Below the pieces are notes generated by a model. That model was not told the origin of the DNA. It saw nothing but the letters and a program-made list of their open reading frames with translations, and searched no databases. Made by a program: the position numbers and the translations under genes. A stretch of DNA of 64,000 nt from Bacillota bacterium (lineage in GTDB: Bacteria; Bacillota; Clostridia; Christensenellales; JAEXRW01), in the NCBI GenBank assembly GCA_023454175.1, contig JAEXRW010000010.1, positions 1 to 64,000 of the forward strand, read 5' to 3'. This document shows positions 49,902-58,789 of the stretch, one piece after another. How positions within the stretch are numbered: the first letter of the stretch is position 1; the number at the start of each line of letters is the position of its first letter.

Positions 49902-51194
49902 ATGAGCGAGCGGAAACCCGGATTTGATACCCTGCAGGTGCACGCAGGACAGAAGCACGACCCCACTACGGGCGCACGGGCGGTACCCATCTACCAGACC
50001 ACATCGTATGTATTCAACGACGCGGACCACGCGGCCAACCTCTTTGCCCTGAAGGAATTCGGCAACATCTACACGCGCATCATGAACCCCACCACCGACG
50101 TTTTCGAACAGCGCATCGCCGCGCTGGAGGGCGGGGTGGCGGCGCTGGGCGTGGCCTCGGGTTCGGCGGCCATCACCTACGCCATCCTCAACATCGCAGG
50201 GACGGGGGATGAGATCGTCTCGGCCGGCACGCTGTACGGCGGCACGTTCAACCTTTTTAAATTTACGCTGCCGAAACTGGGGATCAAAACCCTCTTCGTG
50301 GACCCCGATGACCCGGAGAACTTCCGCAAGGCCATAACGGAAAAAACCAAGGCTCTCTACATCGAGACCATCGGCAACCCCGGCATCAACCTGGTGGACG
50401 TAGAAGCCGTGGCGAAGATAGCCCATGAGAACGGGCTGCCTCTGATCGTGGATAATACCTTTGCTTCGCCCTACCTTTTCCGGCCCATCGAACACGGCGC
50501 GGATATCGTGGTGCATTCGGCCACAAAGTTCATCGGGGGACATGGGACCTCCATCGGCGGCGTCATCGTGGATTCGGGCAAATTTGACTGGGCAAGAAGC
50601 GGAAGATTCCCCGGCCTAACCGAGCCCGACGACAGCTACCACGGATTGAAATACGTGGAGGCGCTCGGCCCCATCGCATATATCATCAAGGCGCGGGTCA
50701 CCCTGCTGCGCGATACGGGCGCGGCGATATCCCCTTTCAATTCCTTCCTGCTGCTGCAGGGGCTGGAGACACTATCCCTGCGCATGGAGAAGCACGTATC
50801 CAACGCAAAGAAAGTGGCGGAGTTCCTGCAAAACCACAAGCTGGTATCCTGGGTCAATTACCCGAGCCTGAAAGGCAGCAGGTACCACAGCCTGGCGCAG
50901 AAATACCTGCCCAGGGGCGCAGGCGCGATATTTACATTTGGCATCAAGGGCTGCGGACTCGCGGAAGGCAAAAAGTTCATTGAATCCCTGGAGCTTTTCT
51001 CCCTGCTGGCCAATGTGGGCGACGCCAAGTCCCTGGTGATCCACCCGGCGAGCACCACACACTCCCAACTGAACGAGGAGGACCAGATCATCTCGGGCGT
51101 CACCCCGGACATGATACGGCTCTCCATTGGCATCGAGGACCCGGAGGACCTCATCGCGGACCTGGATCAGGCGCTGGAAAAGGCTGTGGGCTGA
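49902..51194 (+). CDS. metY: O-acetylhomoserine sulfhydrylase / aminocarboxypropyltransferase
   Basis: 430 residues, PLP fold type I (Cys/Met metabolism family). The PLP lysine is Lys209 in HSATKFIGGHGTS. It has TLYGGTFNLFKFTLPKLGI and the long form typical of MetY. The reaction makes homocysteine from O-acetylhomoserine and sulfide. This fits MetA in this window, which is predicted to use acetyl-CoA. AGGGG lies upstream of the ATG. The stop abuts the larE start codon. Confidence 0.95.
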   Translation: MSERKPGFDTLQVHAGQKHDPTTGARAVPIYQTTSYVFNDADHAANLFALKEFGNIYTRIMNPTTDVFEQRIAALEGGVAALGVASGSAAITYAILNIAGTGDEIVSAGTLYGGTFNLFKFTLPKLGIKTLFVDPDDPENFRKAITEKTKALYIETIGNPGINLVDVEAVAKIAHENGLPLIVDNTFASPYLFRPIEHGADIVVHSATKFIGGHGTSIGGVIVDSGKFDWARSGRFPGLTEPDDSYHGLKYVEALGPIAYIIKARVTLLRDTGAAISPFNSFLLLQGLETLSLRMEKHVSNAKKVAEFLQNHKLVSWVNYPSLKGSRYHSLAQKYLPRGAGAIFTFGIKGCGLAEGKKFIESLELFSLLANVGDAKSLVIHPASTTHSQLNEEDQIISGVTPDMIRLSIGIEDPEDLIADLDQALEKAVG

Positions 51195-52025
51195 ATGCAC
51201 GGGAAACAGGAGCGGTTGAAAGATATCCTTCGAAGCTACGGAAAGGTGGCAATCGCATTCTCCGGCGGCGTGGACTCCTCATACCTGCTGAAAGCTGCGT
51301 ATGATGTATTGGGCATTCATGTGCTGGCGGTGACGGCGACGTCGGAATCCTTCCCGCAAAGGGAGCTGGAAGAAGCGAAGGCATTCGCACAGCGATACGG
51401 CATAAGGCATGTGGTGATCGGGTCCGAGGAACTGGATATCCACGGATTTGCGCAGAACCCCCTGAACCGGTGCTACCTGTGCAAGAGGGAACTGTATGGT
51501 AAGATCAAACGAGTTGCAAAGGAAAACGGTATCACAGTCATCGCCGAAGCCTCCAACGCGGATGACCTGAACGACTACCGCCCCGGCTTGAAAGCCGTGG
51601 CGGAGGCGGGGGTAAAAAGCCCGCTGCGGGAAGCGGGATTGACCAAGGTAGAGATAAGGCTGCTGTCCCGTGAAATGGGGATGAATACCTGGAACAAACC
51701 CTCGTTTGCCTGCCTCGCCTCCCGGTTCCCGTACGGGGAAACCATCACGAGGGAGAAACTCACGATGGTGGATAAGGCCGAGCAATACCTGCTGGACCAT
51801 GGTTTCACTCAGGTGCGGGTACGCCATCATGGAGACGTAGCGCGGATGGAACTGCTTCCTGACGAGATCGGACGGCTGCTGAACGGACACCTGGCCGAAG
51901 ACGTTTACCGTACATTTAAAGGACTGGGATTCACTTTCTCAGCCGTAGACATCATGGGTTACAGGATGGGAAGCATGAACGAAGGGATGCACAAGGATTC
52001 CGGAGCATCAAATTTGAAAGAATAA
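51195..52025 (+). CDS. larE: LarE-like ATP-dependent sacrificial sulfur transferase
   Basis: 276 residues. The PP-loop SGGVDSS is at 23-29. The sacrificial Cys173 lies in FACLASRFPYG, and a CxxC at 93-96 (RCYLC) is also present. LarE transfers sulfur to build the nickel-pincer cofactor of lactate racemase, using its own Cys or a bound cluster. larA, larB and larC are not in the window, so here it may serve another thiolation step. The start codon abuts the metY stop, so the two are translationally linked. Confidence 0.9.
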   Translation: MHGKQERLKDILRSYGKVAIAFSGGVDSSYLLKAAYDVLGIHVLAVTATSESFPQRELEEAKAFAQRYGIRHVVIGSEELDIHGFAQNPLNRCYLCKRELYGKIKRVAKENGITVIAEASNADDLNDYRPGLKAVAEAGVKSPLREAGLTKVEIRLLSREMGMNTWNKPSFACLASRFPYGETITREKLTMVDKAEQYLLDHGFTQVRVRHHGDVARMELLPDEIGRLLNGHLAEDVYRTFKGLGFTFSAVDIMGYRMGSMNEGMHKDSGASNLKE

Positions 52026-52070
52026 CAATGATTCATTATCGTGATAGCAAGAACAATGGAGGTAATCAAT

Positions 52071-53006
52071 ATGGCAAGAATCGCGAAGAAACTCACAGAC
52101 CTGATCGGCAATACGCCGCTGCTTGAGATATCCAACTTCACATCCAGCAAACAGATCGATGCGCGCATCCTGGCGAAGCTGGAGTATTTCAACCCGGCGG
52201 GGAGCGTGAAGGACCGCATCGGCTACGCCATGATCAAGGACGCGGAAGACAAGGGCCTGATCAACCAGGACACGACCATCATCGAGCCAACCAGCGGCAA
52301 TACCGGCATCGCGCTGGCCATGGTGTGCGCGGCAAAGGGATACAAACTCATCCTGACCATGCCTGAAACGATGAGCGTGGAACGGCGGAGCCTGCTGGCG
52401 GCGCTGGGCGCGCAGCTCGTACTCACGCCCGGTCCCGAACGAATGCCGGGCGCCATCAAAAAGGCGGAGGAGCTGGCAAAGGACATCCCCAATTCCTTCA
52501 TCCCGCAGCAATTTGACAACCCGGCCAACCCCGAAATCCACCGGAAGACCACGGCGGAGGAGATATGGAACGATACCGACGGAAAGGTGGATATCTTCGT
52601 GGCGGGCGTGGGCACGGGCGGTACCATCACAGGTACGGGCGAAGTGCTGAAAAAACGAAATCCGAATGTAAAGCTCGTGGCCGTGGAACCTTTCGACTCT
52701 CCCGTGCTTTCGGGCGGGCAGCCGGGGGGGCACGCCATCCAGGGTATCGGCGCAGGGTTCATCCCCAGTGTGCTCAACCTGTCCATCGTGGATGAGATAT
52801 TCAAGGTGAAAAACGATGAAGCCTTCAAAACAGCGAAGGAACTGGCAAAAACCGAGGGTCTGCTGGTAGGCATCTCCGCAGGTGCGGCTGTTTTCGCTGC
52901 GGGTGAAATCGCGAAACGCCCTGAGAACACGGGAAAGACCATCGTGGTGATCCTACCGGATACGGGCGAACGGTACATCTCCACGCCTCTTTTCAAAGAG
53001 GATTGA
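52071..53006 (+). CDS. cysK: Cysteine synthase (O-acetylserine sulfhydrylase)
   Basis: 311 residues, PLP fold type II. The PLP lysine is Lys47 in NPAGSVKDRIG. The substrate loop TSGNTG is present as EPTSGNTGIALAM, and the glycine loop as GVGTGGTITGTG. It makes cysteine from O-acetylserine and sulfide. In Bacillus CysK also partners CymR as a cysteine sensor. The ATG at 52071 has GGAGG eight bases upstream. It ends at a bidirectional terminator. Confidence 0.96.
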   Translation: MARIAKKLTDLIGNTPLLEISNFTSSKQIDARILAKLEYFNPAGSVKDRIGYAMIKDAEDKGLINQDTTIIEPTSGNTGIALAMVCAAKGYKLILTMPETMSVERRSLLAALGAQLVLTPGPERMPGAIKKAEELAKDIPNSFIPQQFDNPANPEIHRKTTAEEIWNDTDGKVDIFVAGVGTGGTITGTGEVLKKRNPNVKLVAVEPFDSPVLSGGQPGGHAIQGIGAGFIPSVLNLSIVDEIFKVKNDEAFKTAKELAKTEGLLVGISAGAAVFAAGEIAKRPENTGKTIVVILPDTGERYISTPLFKED

Positions 53007-53029
53007 TAGCATATCCACCGCAGAAATAC

Positions 53030-53058
53030 AAAAGGAGAGGACTGAGTCCTCTCCTTTT
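53030..53058. terminator. Bidirectional terminator between cysK and metA
   Basis: AAAAGGAGAGGAC pairs with GTCCTCTCCTTTT around TGA, with A- and T-runs on the two sides so that it can stop both strands. Confidence 0.85.
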
Positions 53059-53071
53059 GTATTCGAAAGCA

Positions 53072-53998
53072 TTATGTAGCCGCTTTGAGATCCTTCAGGT
53101 CATATGGCGTTTCCTGATAGACGTAATAGTTCAGCCAGTTGGCAAAGAGCAGATTGGCGTGACCGCGCCAGCGCACGACTGGCATATTTGTGGGATCATC
53201 GCCGGGATAATAATTCAACGGCACGTGCATGTCCATGCCCTTTGCGATATCCCGGTCATACTCGGCTTTCAGGCTGAGGGGATCGTATTCAGAGTGGCCG
53301 GTGACGAAGATCTGCCTGCCACCCCTGGATTTCACGATGTAGACGCCAGCCGCGTCGGAATACGCGAGCACTTCCAGTTCCGGCACCCGTTCAATATCCT
53401 CCGCCCGCGTCTCGGTATGGCGGGAGTGGGGGGCATAGAAGATATCGTCAAATCCGCGCAGGAGCATGGTATTCTTTTTCATGATGCGGTGCTCGAATAC
53501 GCCGAACATCTTGCGCTCGAGGGGATATTTCGGCACGCCGTAGTGGTGGTACATGCCCGCCTGCGCGCCCCAGCAGATGTGCAGGGTGGAATAGACGTTT
53601 TCCAGGCTCCAATCCATGACCCGCTGCAATTCCTCCCAGTAGGCGACTTCCTCGAAATCCATCGTCTCTACAGGCGCGCCGGTGATGAGCAAGCCGTCAA
53701 AACGCTCATCCTTCACCTCATCAAACGTGTGGTAAAAGGACAGCATATGCTCTTCAGGCGTATTTTTGGATGTATAGGTGGCGGGGCATAAAAGGGTAAG
53801 ATCCACCTGGAGGGGCGTATTGCTCAAAAGGCGGACCATCTGTGTCTCAGTCACGATCTTGTTGGGCATGAGGTTCATCAGGGCGATGCGCAGGGGCCTT
53901 ATGTCCTGGTGGGCAGCGCGCTGCTCGTCCATGAGAAAGATGTTTTCTTCAGCCAGGACGCCCGCCGCCGGGAGATTATCGGGTATTCGGATCGGCAT
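53072..53998 (-). CDS. metA: Homoserine O-acetyltransferase (MetA type)
   Basis: 308 residues. Catalytic Cys142 lies in LHICWGAQAG, and the His/Glu motif is in VTGHSEYDPLSL. Residue 111 is Glu (TGAPVETMDFE); in this family Glu111 marks acetyl-CoA use while Gly marks succinyl-CoA use. So it should make O-acetylhomoserine, the substrate of MetY in this cluster. Numbering fits exactly with the ATG at 53998, which has AGGAGGTG upstream. Its promoter holds the 17-bp word shared with the Rrf2 gene. Confidence 0.95.
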   Translation of the reverse strand: MPIRIPDNLPAAGVLAEENIFLMDEQRAAHQDIRPLRIALMNLMPNKIVTETQMVRLLSNTPLQVDLTLLCPATYTSKNTPEEHMLSFYHTFDEVKDERFDGLLITGAPVETMDFEEVAYWEELQRVMDWSLENVYSTLHICWGAQAGMYHHYGVPKYPLERKMFGVFEHRIMKKNTMLLRGFDDIFYAPHSRHTETRAEDIERVPELEVLAYSDAAGVYIVKSRGGRQIFVTGHSEYDPLSLKAEYDRDIAKGMDMHVPLNYYPGDDPTNMPVVRWRGHANLLFANWLNYYVYQETPYDLKDLKAAT

Positions 53999-54033
53999 GA
54001 GCCACACCTCCTAAGTACTATAAAACATATCAT

Positions 54034-54079
54034 ATTAGTAATATATAATGCATTATACCATATTCAAATCCATACGCAA
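54034..54079 (-). promoter_or_regulatory. metA promoter with shared operator word
   Basis: On the minus strand, TTGCGT (54074-54079) and TATAAT (54052-54057) are 16 bases apart. The word ATTAGTAATATATAATG (54034-54050 on the plus strand) abuts the -10 and is identical to that at the Rrf2 promoter, in opposite orientation relative to the gene. Confidence 0.6.
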
Positions 54080-54177
54080 GTATGTTGGTAACCTATATGA
54101 TCCAAGGATACCACTATTCATATACGCAATAATGGTAATATCCTGTTGCCCATGGCGAATTCCTGTTTCGTTATTCA

Positions 54178-56184
54178 CTACAGCGATACGCCGCCCACCG
54201 CTGTGGCCCGCGCGAAAATACCGAGGCAGATATCGATGCCCCCCCTGGCCTGCGCATTCCGTATTTCATGCACAGCGGTGACGGTGATGTCCCCCACTGC
54301 GCCGCGCCGCACCACCTCCGCCCGGGCAGATGCTACCGCCTCCTCCTTCGCGATACGGATGGCTTCGGTTTCTTCCCCTGTGTGATGAACGCCCGAGGCA
54401 CCGAAGACCGTATATACACCAATGCCGTCTTCGATGTATTCAAAGCGCACTTCCACCTCGCAGGTGGCGCTGACATGTCCAACGACGGCGCCCAGCGCAT
54501 TGGCCACCTCGGCATGGGGCGGGATGACGCAGCGTGTCCCCATGGCCTGCGCCACATCGGGCAAAAAGATATGGATGGGTGCGCCGATGCCTACAAGCGC
54601 TGCGGGTGTACTGAAGCGGACATCGATAAAGCCTTTGCCCCCGTTCGTTTTTGCCAGGAGCCAACTCTCGTGAATAAGCCTTTCAAGTCCTTCTCCCGCA
54701 TCGACAGGATCCAGATCCGGCATCCGCTGCCCGAGCAGCATCTTCACGACGGCGGAATACAAGCGTTCCTTCACCCGGTCATACACCATCTCCGCGAGCT
54801 TTTCGGGATGGATATCCAGGCAGGCCGCCACATATTCCGCCCCCAGGCGCGATGCTTCTGCGTCGAAACGGGTAAAATCCCCGCGGATATGCATGATATC
54901 GGTTGGTGTCAGGCCTATTCGCGCGATAATGCCCTCCTTTTCCAGACGGGAAATATCAAAATTATATATGTCGCAGGAGACGGCGGCCGCTGCGTCCTCA
55001 TAGGACAGGGGGCCGGATAAAAGCGCACGGCAGATATCCCGTTCCATGCTGGTGTAACCCGAATGACCGGAAATATCTCGCACCAGCATGAAAAACTCAT
55101 GCAGCGGGAAGGAGGACTGTTTCTTTGATGTGATCAACTTCTCCAAATCTGATCGGATGGAAGGCCAGCGGACAGCAGCTATGGAGAGGGGCACAGCCCG
55201 CTGCGGCCCCAGGGACATGTTATCATAGCTGTCATAACGGATGATACTATCGCCGCCCAGCCCAAAGGTGTGGATATAGACGCCTTTGACATAGGTACGC
55301 CATTTGCCCACCGCGACGCCTCCCTGCGCCTTCACCGGTTCGCCGTCCCGGACGATGGCGATATCGGTAGTGGTGCCGCCCATATCCACCACGATGCAGT
55401 CCCGCTCACCGGACAATGCGATGCCGCCCATCACGCTGGCGGCGGGGCCGCAGAGCAGCGTTTCCACGGGGCGGACGGTAGTGAACCGTTCCGACATGAG
55501 GCTTCCGTCGCTGCGCACGATGACGACGGGAGCCTTTATACTCCTTATCAAAAGGGCCTGCCTGATGGCATCGAGAAACGACCCGATCACGGGGATCAGC
55601 CGGGCATTGAGCAGGGTACCGGCGCCACGCTGGAGGGAATTCAGATCCGAGAAAAGCTCGTGCCCGCAGAAAACGGGGAGATGGAATCTCTCCTCCACCA
55701 TCGCTTTCGCTTTCTGCTCCACGGCGGGGTTTTTCATGGCCAGCAATTCCACCACGCCCACGGCTTCGGCATCCTGGAACCATTCTTCGTTCTGGTACAA
55801 AAGCGCATCCCAATCGGGCTCCACCACCTCGCCCTGCAGGCTGGTACCGCCTTCGAGGAAGGCGATCCCTTCCGCGGGGGGCAGGCCATAAGATGGGCCC
55901 AGTTCTTCCACGGTTTTTTGATAAAGGCCGATGAATATGAGCTTTGCCCTGCCGCCCTTGTCTTCCACGCAGGCATTGGTGGCCAGGGTGGTGGAGAGGG
56001 AAACGAGCCCAGCCTGCCGCACCAGATCCTGCGGGAGGCCGTCCAGCGCATGGCCGATCCCAATGGAGAGGTCCTCTCGTGTAGTCAGCGCCTTGGCCGA
56101 ATGCAAAATGTGTTTATCTTCAAAACTGTACAGTACCGCGTCGGTGTAAGTGCCGCCGGTATCGATGCCTATCCCGTATTTCAT
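54178..56184 (-). CDS. Hydantoinase/oxoprolinase-family protein (HyuA-like)
   Basis: 668 residues. The N-terminal ATPase-fold block GIGIDTGGTYTDAVLY and VVDMGGTTTDIAIVRDGEP are the two phosphate-binding loops of the ASKHA-like hydantoinase A/oxoprolinase family. STTLATNACVEDKGGRAKL is also diagnostic. These enzymes hydrolyse cyclic imides or lactams with ATP, often with a HyuB partner; none is adjacent here. The ATG at 56184 has AGGGAG upstream. The substrate is unknown. Confidence 0.9.
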   Translation of the reverse strand: MKYGIGIDTGGTYTDAVLYSFEDKHILHSAKALTTREDLSIGIGHALDGLPQDLVRQAGLVSLSTTLATNACVEDKGGRAKLIFIGLYQKTVEELGPSYGLPPAEGIAFLEGGTSLQGEVVEPDWDALLYQNEEWFQDAEAVGVVELLAMKNPAVEQKAKAMVEERFHLPVFCGHELFSDLNSLQRGAGTLLNARLIPVIGSFLDAIRQALLIRSIKAPVVIVRSDGSLMSERFTTVRPVETLLCGPAASVMGGIALSGERDCIVVDMGGTTTDIAIVRDGEPVKAQGGVAVGKWRTYVKGVYIHTFGLGGDSIIRYDSYDNMSLGPQRAVPLSIAAVRWPSIRSDLEKLITSKKQSSFPLHEFFMLVRDISGHSGYTSMERDICRALLSGPLSYEDAAAAVSCDIYNFDISRLEKEGIIARIGLTPTDIMHIRGDFTRFDAEASRLGAEYVAACLDIHPEKLAEMVYDRVKERLYSAVVKMLLGQRMPDLDPVDAGEGLERLIHESWLLAKTNGGKGFIDVRFSTPAALVGIGAPIHIFLPDVAQAMGTRCVIPPHAEVANALGAVVGHVSATCEVEVRFEYIEDGIGVYTVFGASGVHHTGEETEAIRIAKEEAVASARAEVVRRGAVGDITVTAVHEIRNAQARGGIDICLGIFARATAVGGVSL

Positions 56185-56428
56185 TTTGACTCCCTGTATG
56201 GTTGAAATCTCCGGCGGGTCATCGCCTGCCGTCAATTCAGCATTATAACAGTAACCGGACCTGCGGTTTTGTATTTTTTACGGCAATCCTGTAAATTTCA
56301 ATCAGGTGAATGCGGGGTATAGGTAATGTACCTGCTTTCAAGAAAGCGAAAATATCCGAAAACGGATAAATGCTTACCAGAACCAATAGACAATGATCGA
56401 TTACTATTTGGTAGAAGGAGGAACGAAA

Positions 56429-56746
56429 ATGATAGAAGTTAGCGTGGACCCAGGCATCTGCGGGATGCCAAGCGTTATCAAAATAGAATCAGAAGACGGG
56501 CAGGTGGCGAAGATCGAATTCCGGACGCAATGCCCCAATCTGAAGCCGTTGGAAACGGAATTGACAGAAGCAGACGCATTCACCGAATGTTTCGGAAAAC
56601 CGGGGCAGGGGGAAGTATATGCACTGGCGGGGAAATACTGCAGGCATGCCTCTTGCCCGGTACCGTGCGCCATATTGAAAGGCATTGAAGCCGCATGTGA
56701 TCTGGCGCTGCCGAATGACGCTGTCATCAGGATCATGAAGGATTAG
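56429..56746 (+). CDS. Cysteine-rich small protein (DUF6951-like)
   Basis: 105 residues. Text such as MIEVSVDPGICGMPSVIKIE, RTQCPNLKPLE and YCRHASCPVPCAILKGIEAAC matches a small conserved Cys-rich family (DUF6951-like) of unknown function. There are about eight Cys, and CRHASCPVPC looks like a metal or Fe-S site. GGAGG lies seven bases before ATG 56429. Divergent from the hydantoinase-like gene. Confidence 0.8.
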   Translation: MIEVSVDPGICGMPSVIKIESEDGQVAKIEFRTQCPNLKPLETELTEADAFTECFGKPGQGEVYALAGKYCRHASCPVPCAILKGIEAACDLALPNDAVIRIMKD

Positions 56747-56772
56747 GAATCTGTATCAAACTTTTATAATGA

Positions 56773-57018
56773 TCAGGAGTCGGTGGGTTTTTTTCTCCGA
56801 ATGTAGGAAAATGCCTTGGTGGCGTCGGTATAGGGATACTGGCCGAAGATCCTGTCTTGGAAGAAAAAGTCGACATCCCGCGTTTTCAGCATGGCCTGGT
56901 AGACTTTTGGAGGGACGGCTGCGTATTCCTGGGTATCTCCGGTATGGAAATGTACCGTCAAGACCTGCGTTTGCTCGTCGTATTCAAAACGGGTAATTCT
57001 GCGCGACAAGAATAACAT
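56773..57018 (-). CDS. KTSC-domain protein
   Basis: 81 residues. It matches the KTSC domain, with ITRFEYDEQTQVLTVHFHTG, EYAAVPPKVYQAML and a GQYPY ending. KTSC proteins are small and of unclear role, sometimes linked to nucleic-acid systems. The ATG at 57018 follows AGGAG seven bases upstream; longer frames lack support. Confidence 0.8.
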   Translation of the reverse strand: MLFLSRRITRFEYDEQTQVLTVHFHTGDTQEYAAVPPKVYQAMLKTRDVDFFFQDRIFGQYPYTDATKAFSYIRRKKPTDS

Positions 57019-57160
57019 CGTCAGACTCCTTTCCACAGAATCAACACAGACATAATTTAAGCATAACGGATTTAAACTTTCAAGCCATAACGATGGGGCC
57101 AATTATTAGCATTCACTATGATTGCATGAAATCTGGGCAAAAATAATTGCCAAAAAAGCG

Positions 57161-57189
57161 TTGACAGCCATAAACCGGTGTGCTAATAT
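57161..57189 (+). promoter_or_regulatory. Promoter of the T-box/trpXYZ operon
   Basis: TTGACA (57161-57166) and TAATAT (57184-57189) with a 17-base spacer lie just before the T-box leader. Confidence 0.8.
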
Positions 57190-57195
57190 TGCCAC

Positions 57196-57466
57196 AACAA
57201 ACCGATGAAGAGGAAGATGGCCTCATCACAGCCTTTGAAGCGAGCCGGGAGCGGTGAAAGCCCGGTGGGTGTTGGGGTGGCCTGTTGGGCCTCAGAGGGC
57301 GCAGCGAAACCATCGCAAGATGGGAGTAATGGGCGACGCGCGGCCGGCGTTATGTGGCCAGGGGTGTGCTGGCACCCTGTAAAAGAGGATGCATTTGATG
57401 TATCAATGAAGGTGGTACCGCAGGTTTGACGCCTGTCCTTTGACGAAAGGACGGGCGTTTTTGTTT
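57196..57466 (+). promoter_or_regulatory. T-box riboswitch, probable tRNA-Trp specificity
   Basis: The leader has the T-box core GAAGGTGGTACCGC (about 57408-57421), a stem I apical region (GAGCCGGGAGCGGTGAAAG then CCCGG), and a terminator hairpin (57430-57457) followed by TTTTTGTTTT. The basal pairing GAGG/CCTC and GGCC/GGCC frames an internal loop TGTTGGG, whose UGG would be the specifier codon for Trp. Uncharged tRNA-Trp would favour the antiterminator and switch on the downstream transporter. The specifier is my reading of the fold; the T-box call itself is firm. Confidence 0.88.
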
Positions 57467-57570
57467 TACCACCGATACCGCAGATATCCTGCCGCGGAGG
57501 GGAAATGCTGCGATTTACAGGGAAACAGCAAGTTTACAATATTCAAATTTTATGCAGGAGGAAAGAAACC

Positions 57571-58653
57571 ATGAAAAAGACCCTGACACTCGTACTTTCC
57601 CTGTGCACCGCACTGGCTCTGGTACTCACGCTGGCGGGCTGCGCGGACACGACACAACAGAGCAAGGCCAATTCGGACGCATCTGTAGCTCCCACGCAGA
57701 GTACCGTTGAGAATACAGCGGCACCCACTGCGGCTACAACATCGGCCTCCACGGCCGCTGCTTTGAAAAAGATCGGTATCGTACAGATCGTGGAGCACCC
57801 TTCCCTCGATACCATCCGGACATCCATCATCAGCGAACTGGCGGCAAACGGATACGTGGAGGGTAAAAACATCAGCATCGACTACCAGAACGCGCAAAAC
57901 GAACCCTCCAACCTGAAGACCATCACGCAAAAATTCGTGGGCGGCAACTATGACCTGATCATCGCCATCGCCACCCCTTCGGCACAGGCGGCGGCGGGCC
58001 AGACGGAAAAGATCCCTGTCATCTTCTCGGCGTGCACCGACCCGCTGGCGACCGGCCTGGTGGCGGACGTGAACAAACCCGGCAAGAACGTGACGGGCAC
58101 CAGCGACATGGTATCAGCAGAAAAGATCATGGAACTGGCAAAGAAGCTCACCCCCAACATCAAAACGGTGGGCGCGCTGTACAATGCAGGCGAAGCCAAT
58201 TCCGTTTCCGTAATCAATAGCCTGAAAGACTATGCATCCAAAAACGGGATGACGGTGGTGGAAGCGACGGTGACCAACTCGAGCGAAGTGCAGCAGGCTA
58301 CGGCCTCACTGGCGGGCAAGGTGGACGCCATCTTCTCCCCCATCGACAATACGGTGGCATCGGCCATGCCCATCGTGGCGGAAACCGCCAACAAGGCGAA
58401 AATCCCGGTGTATGTGGGCGCGGACTCCATGGTAAAAGACGGCGGCCTTGCGACATACGGCATCAACTATACAGTCCTGGGCAAGGAAACGGCGAAGATG
58501 GTCATTGACGTACTCAATGGCAAGAACCCCGGCGACATGCCCGTGAAACTGATGACGGATATGGACGTATACATCAATGCTGCAACAGCCAAGGCCATCG
58601 GTGTGACGATACCGGATGACATCAAGAAAGACGCAACCATCTTTGGAGAGTAA
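57571..58653 (+). CDS. trpX: ABC transporter substrate-binding lipoprotein (TrpX-type)
   Basis: 360 residues. The signal peptide ends in the lipobox TLAGC. A Thr/Ala-rich linker leads to a PF04392-type periplasmic-binding fold (IGIVQIVEHPSLDTIRT; GKNVTGTSDMVSAEKIMELA; IFSPIDNTVASAMPIV). This family was proposed as a tryptophan importer in Bacillota when paired with a Trp T-box, as seen here. GGAGG precedes the ATG. The permease starts 136 bases downstream. Confidence 0.9.
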   Translation: MKKTLTLVLSLCTALALVLTLAGCADTTQQSKANSDASVAPTQSTVENTAAPTAATTSASTAAALKKIGIVQIVEHPSLDTIRTSIISELAANGYVEGKNISIDYQNAQNEPSNLKTITQKFVGGNYDLIIAIATPSAQAAAGQTEKIPVIFSACTDPLATGLVADVNKPGKNVTGTSDMVSAEKIMELAKKLTPNIKTVGALYNAGEANSVSVINSLKDYASKNGMTVVEATVTNSSEVQQATASLAGKVDAIFSPIDNTVASAMPIVAETANKAKIPVYVGADSMVKDGGLATYGINYTVLGKETAKMVIDVLNGKNPGDMPVKLMTDMDVYINAATAKAIGVTIPDDIKKDATIFGE

Positions 58654-58789
58654 GTCCATCACAGGCATGAATCCTTACAATCACACAGGCGGAAGAGGGC
58701 TGCTCACAAGCAGCCCCAGCCTGCTTCATTACAGGATAACTTAAACGGTAACCAAGACCTATTCTGATTTGAAAGAAGGCCGGATAAGA

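Noticed and set aside
54008..54177. SAM or other methionine riboswitch upstream of metA
   Set aside because: The leader is too short from the predicted promoter and no S-box core is visible; the Rrf2-type word fits better.
55270..56205. A 311-codon plus-strand frame opposite the hydantoinase-like gene
   Set aside because: Composition and repetitive His/Gly text mark it as an antisense shadow.
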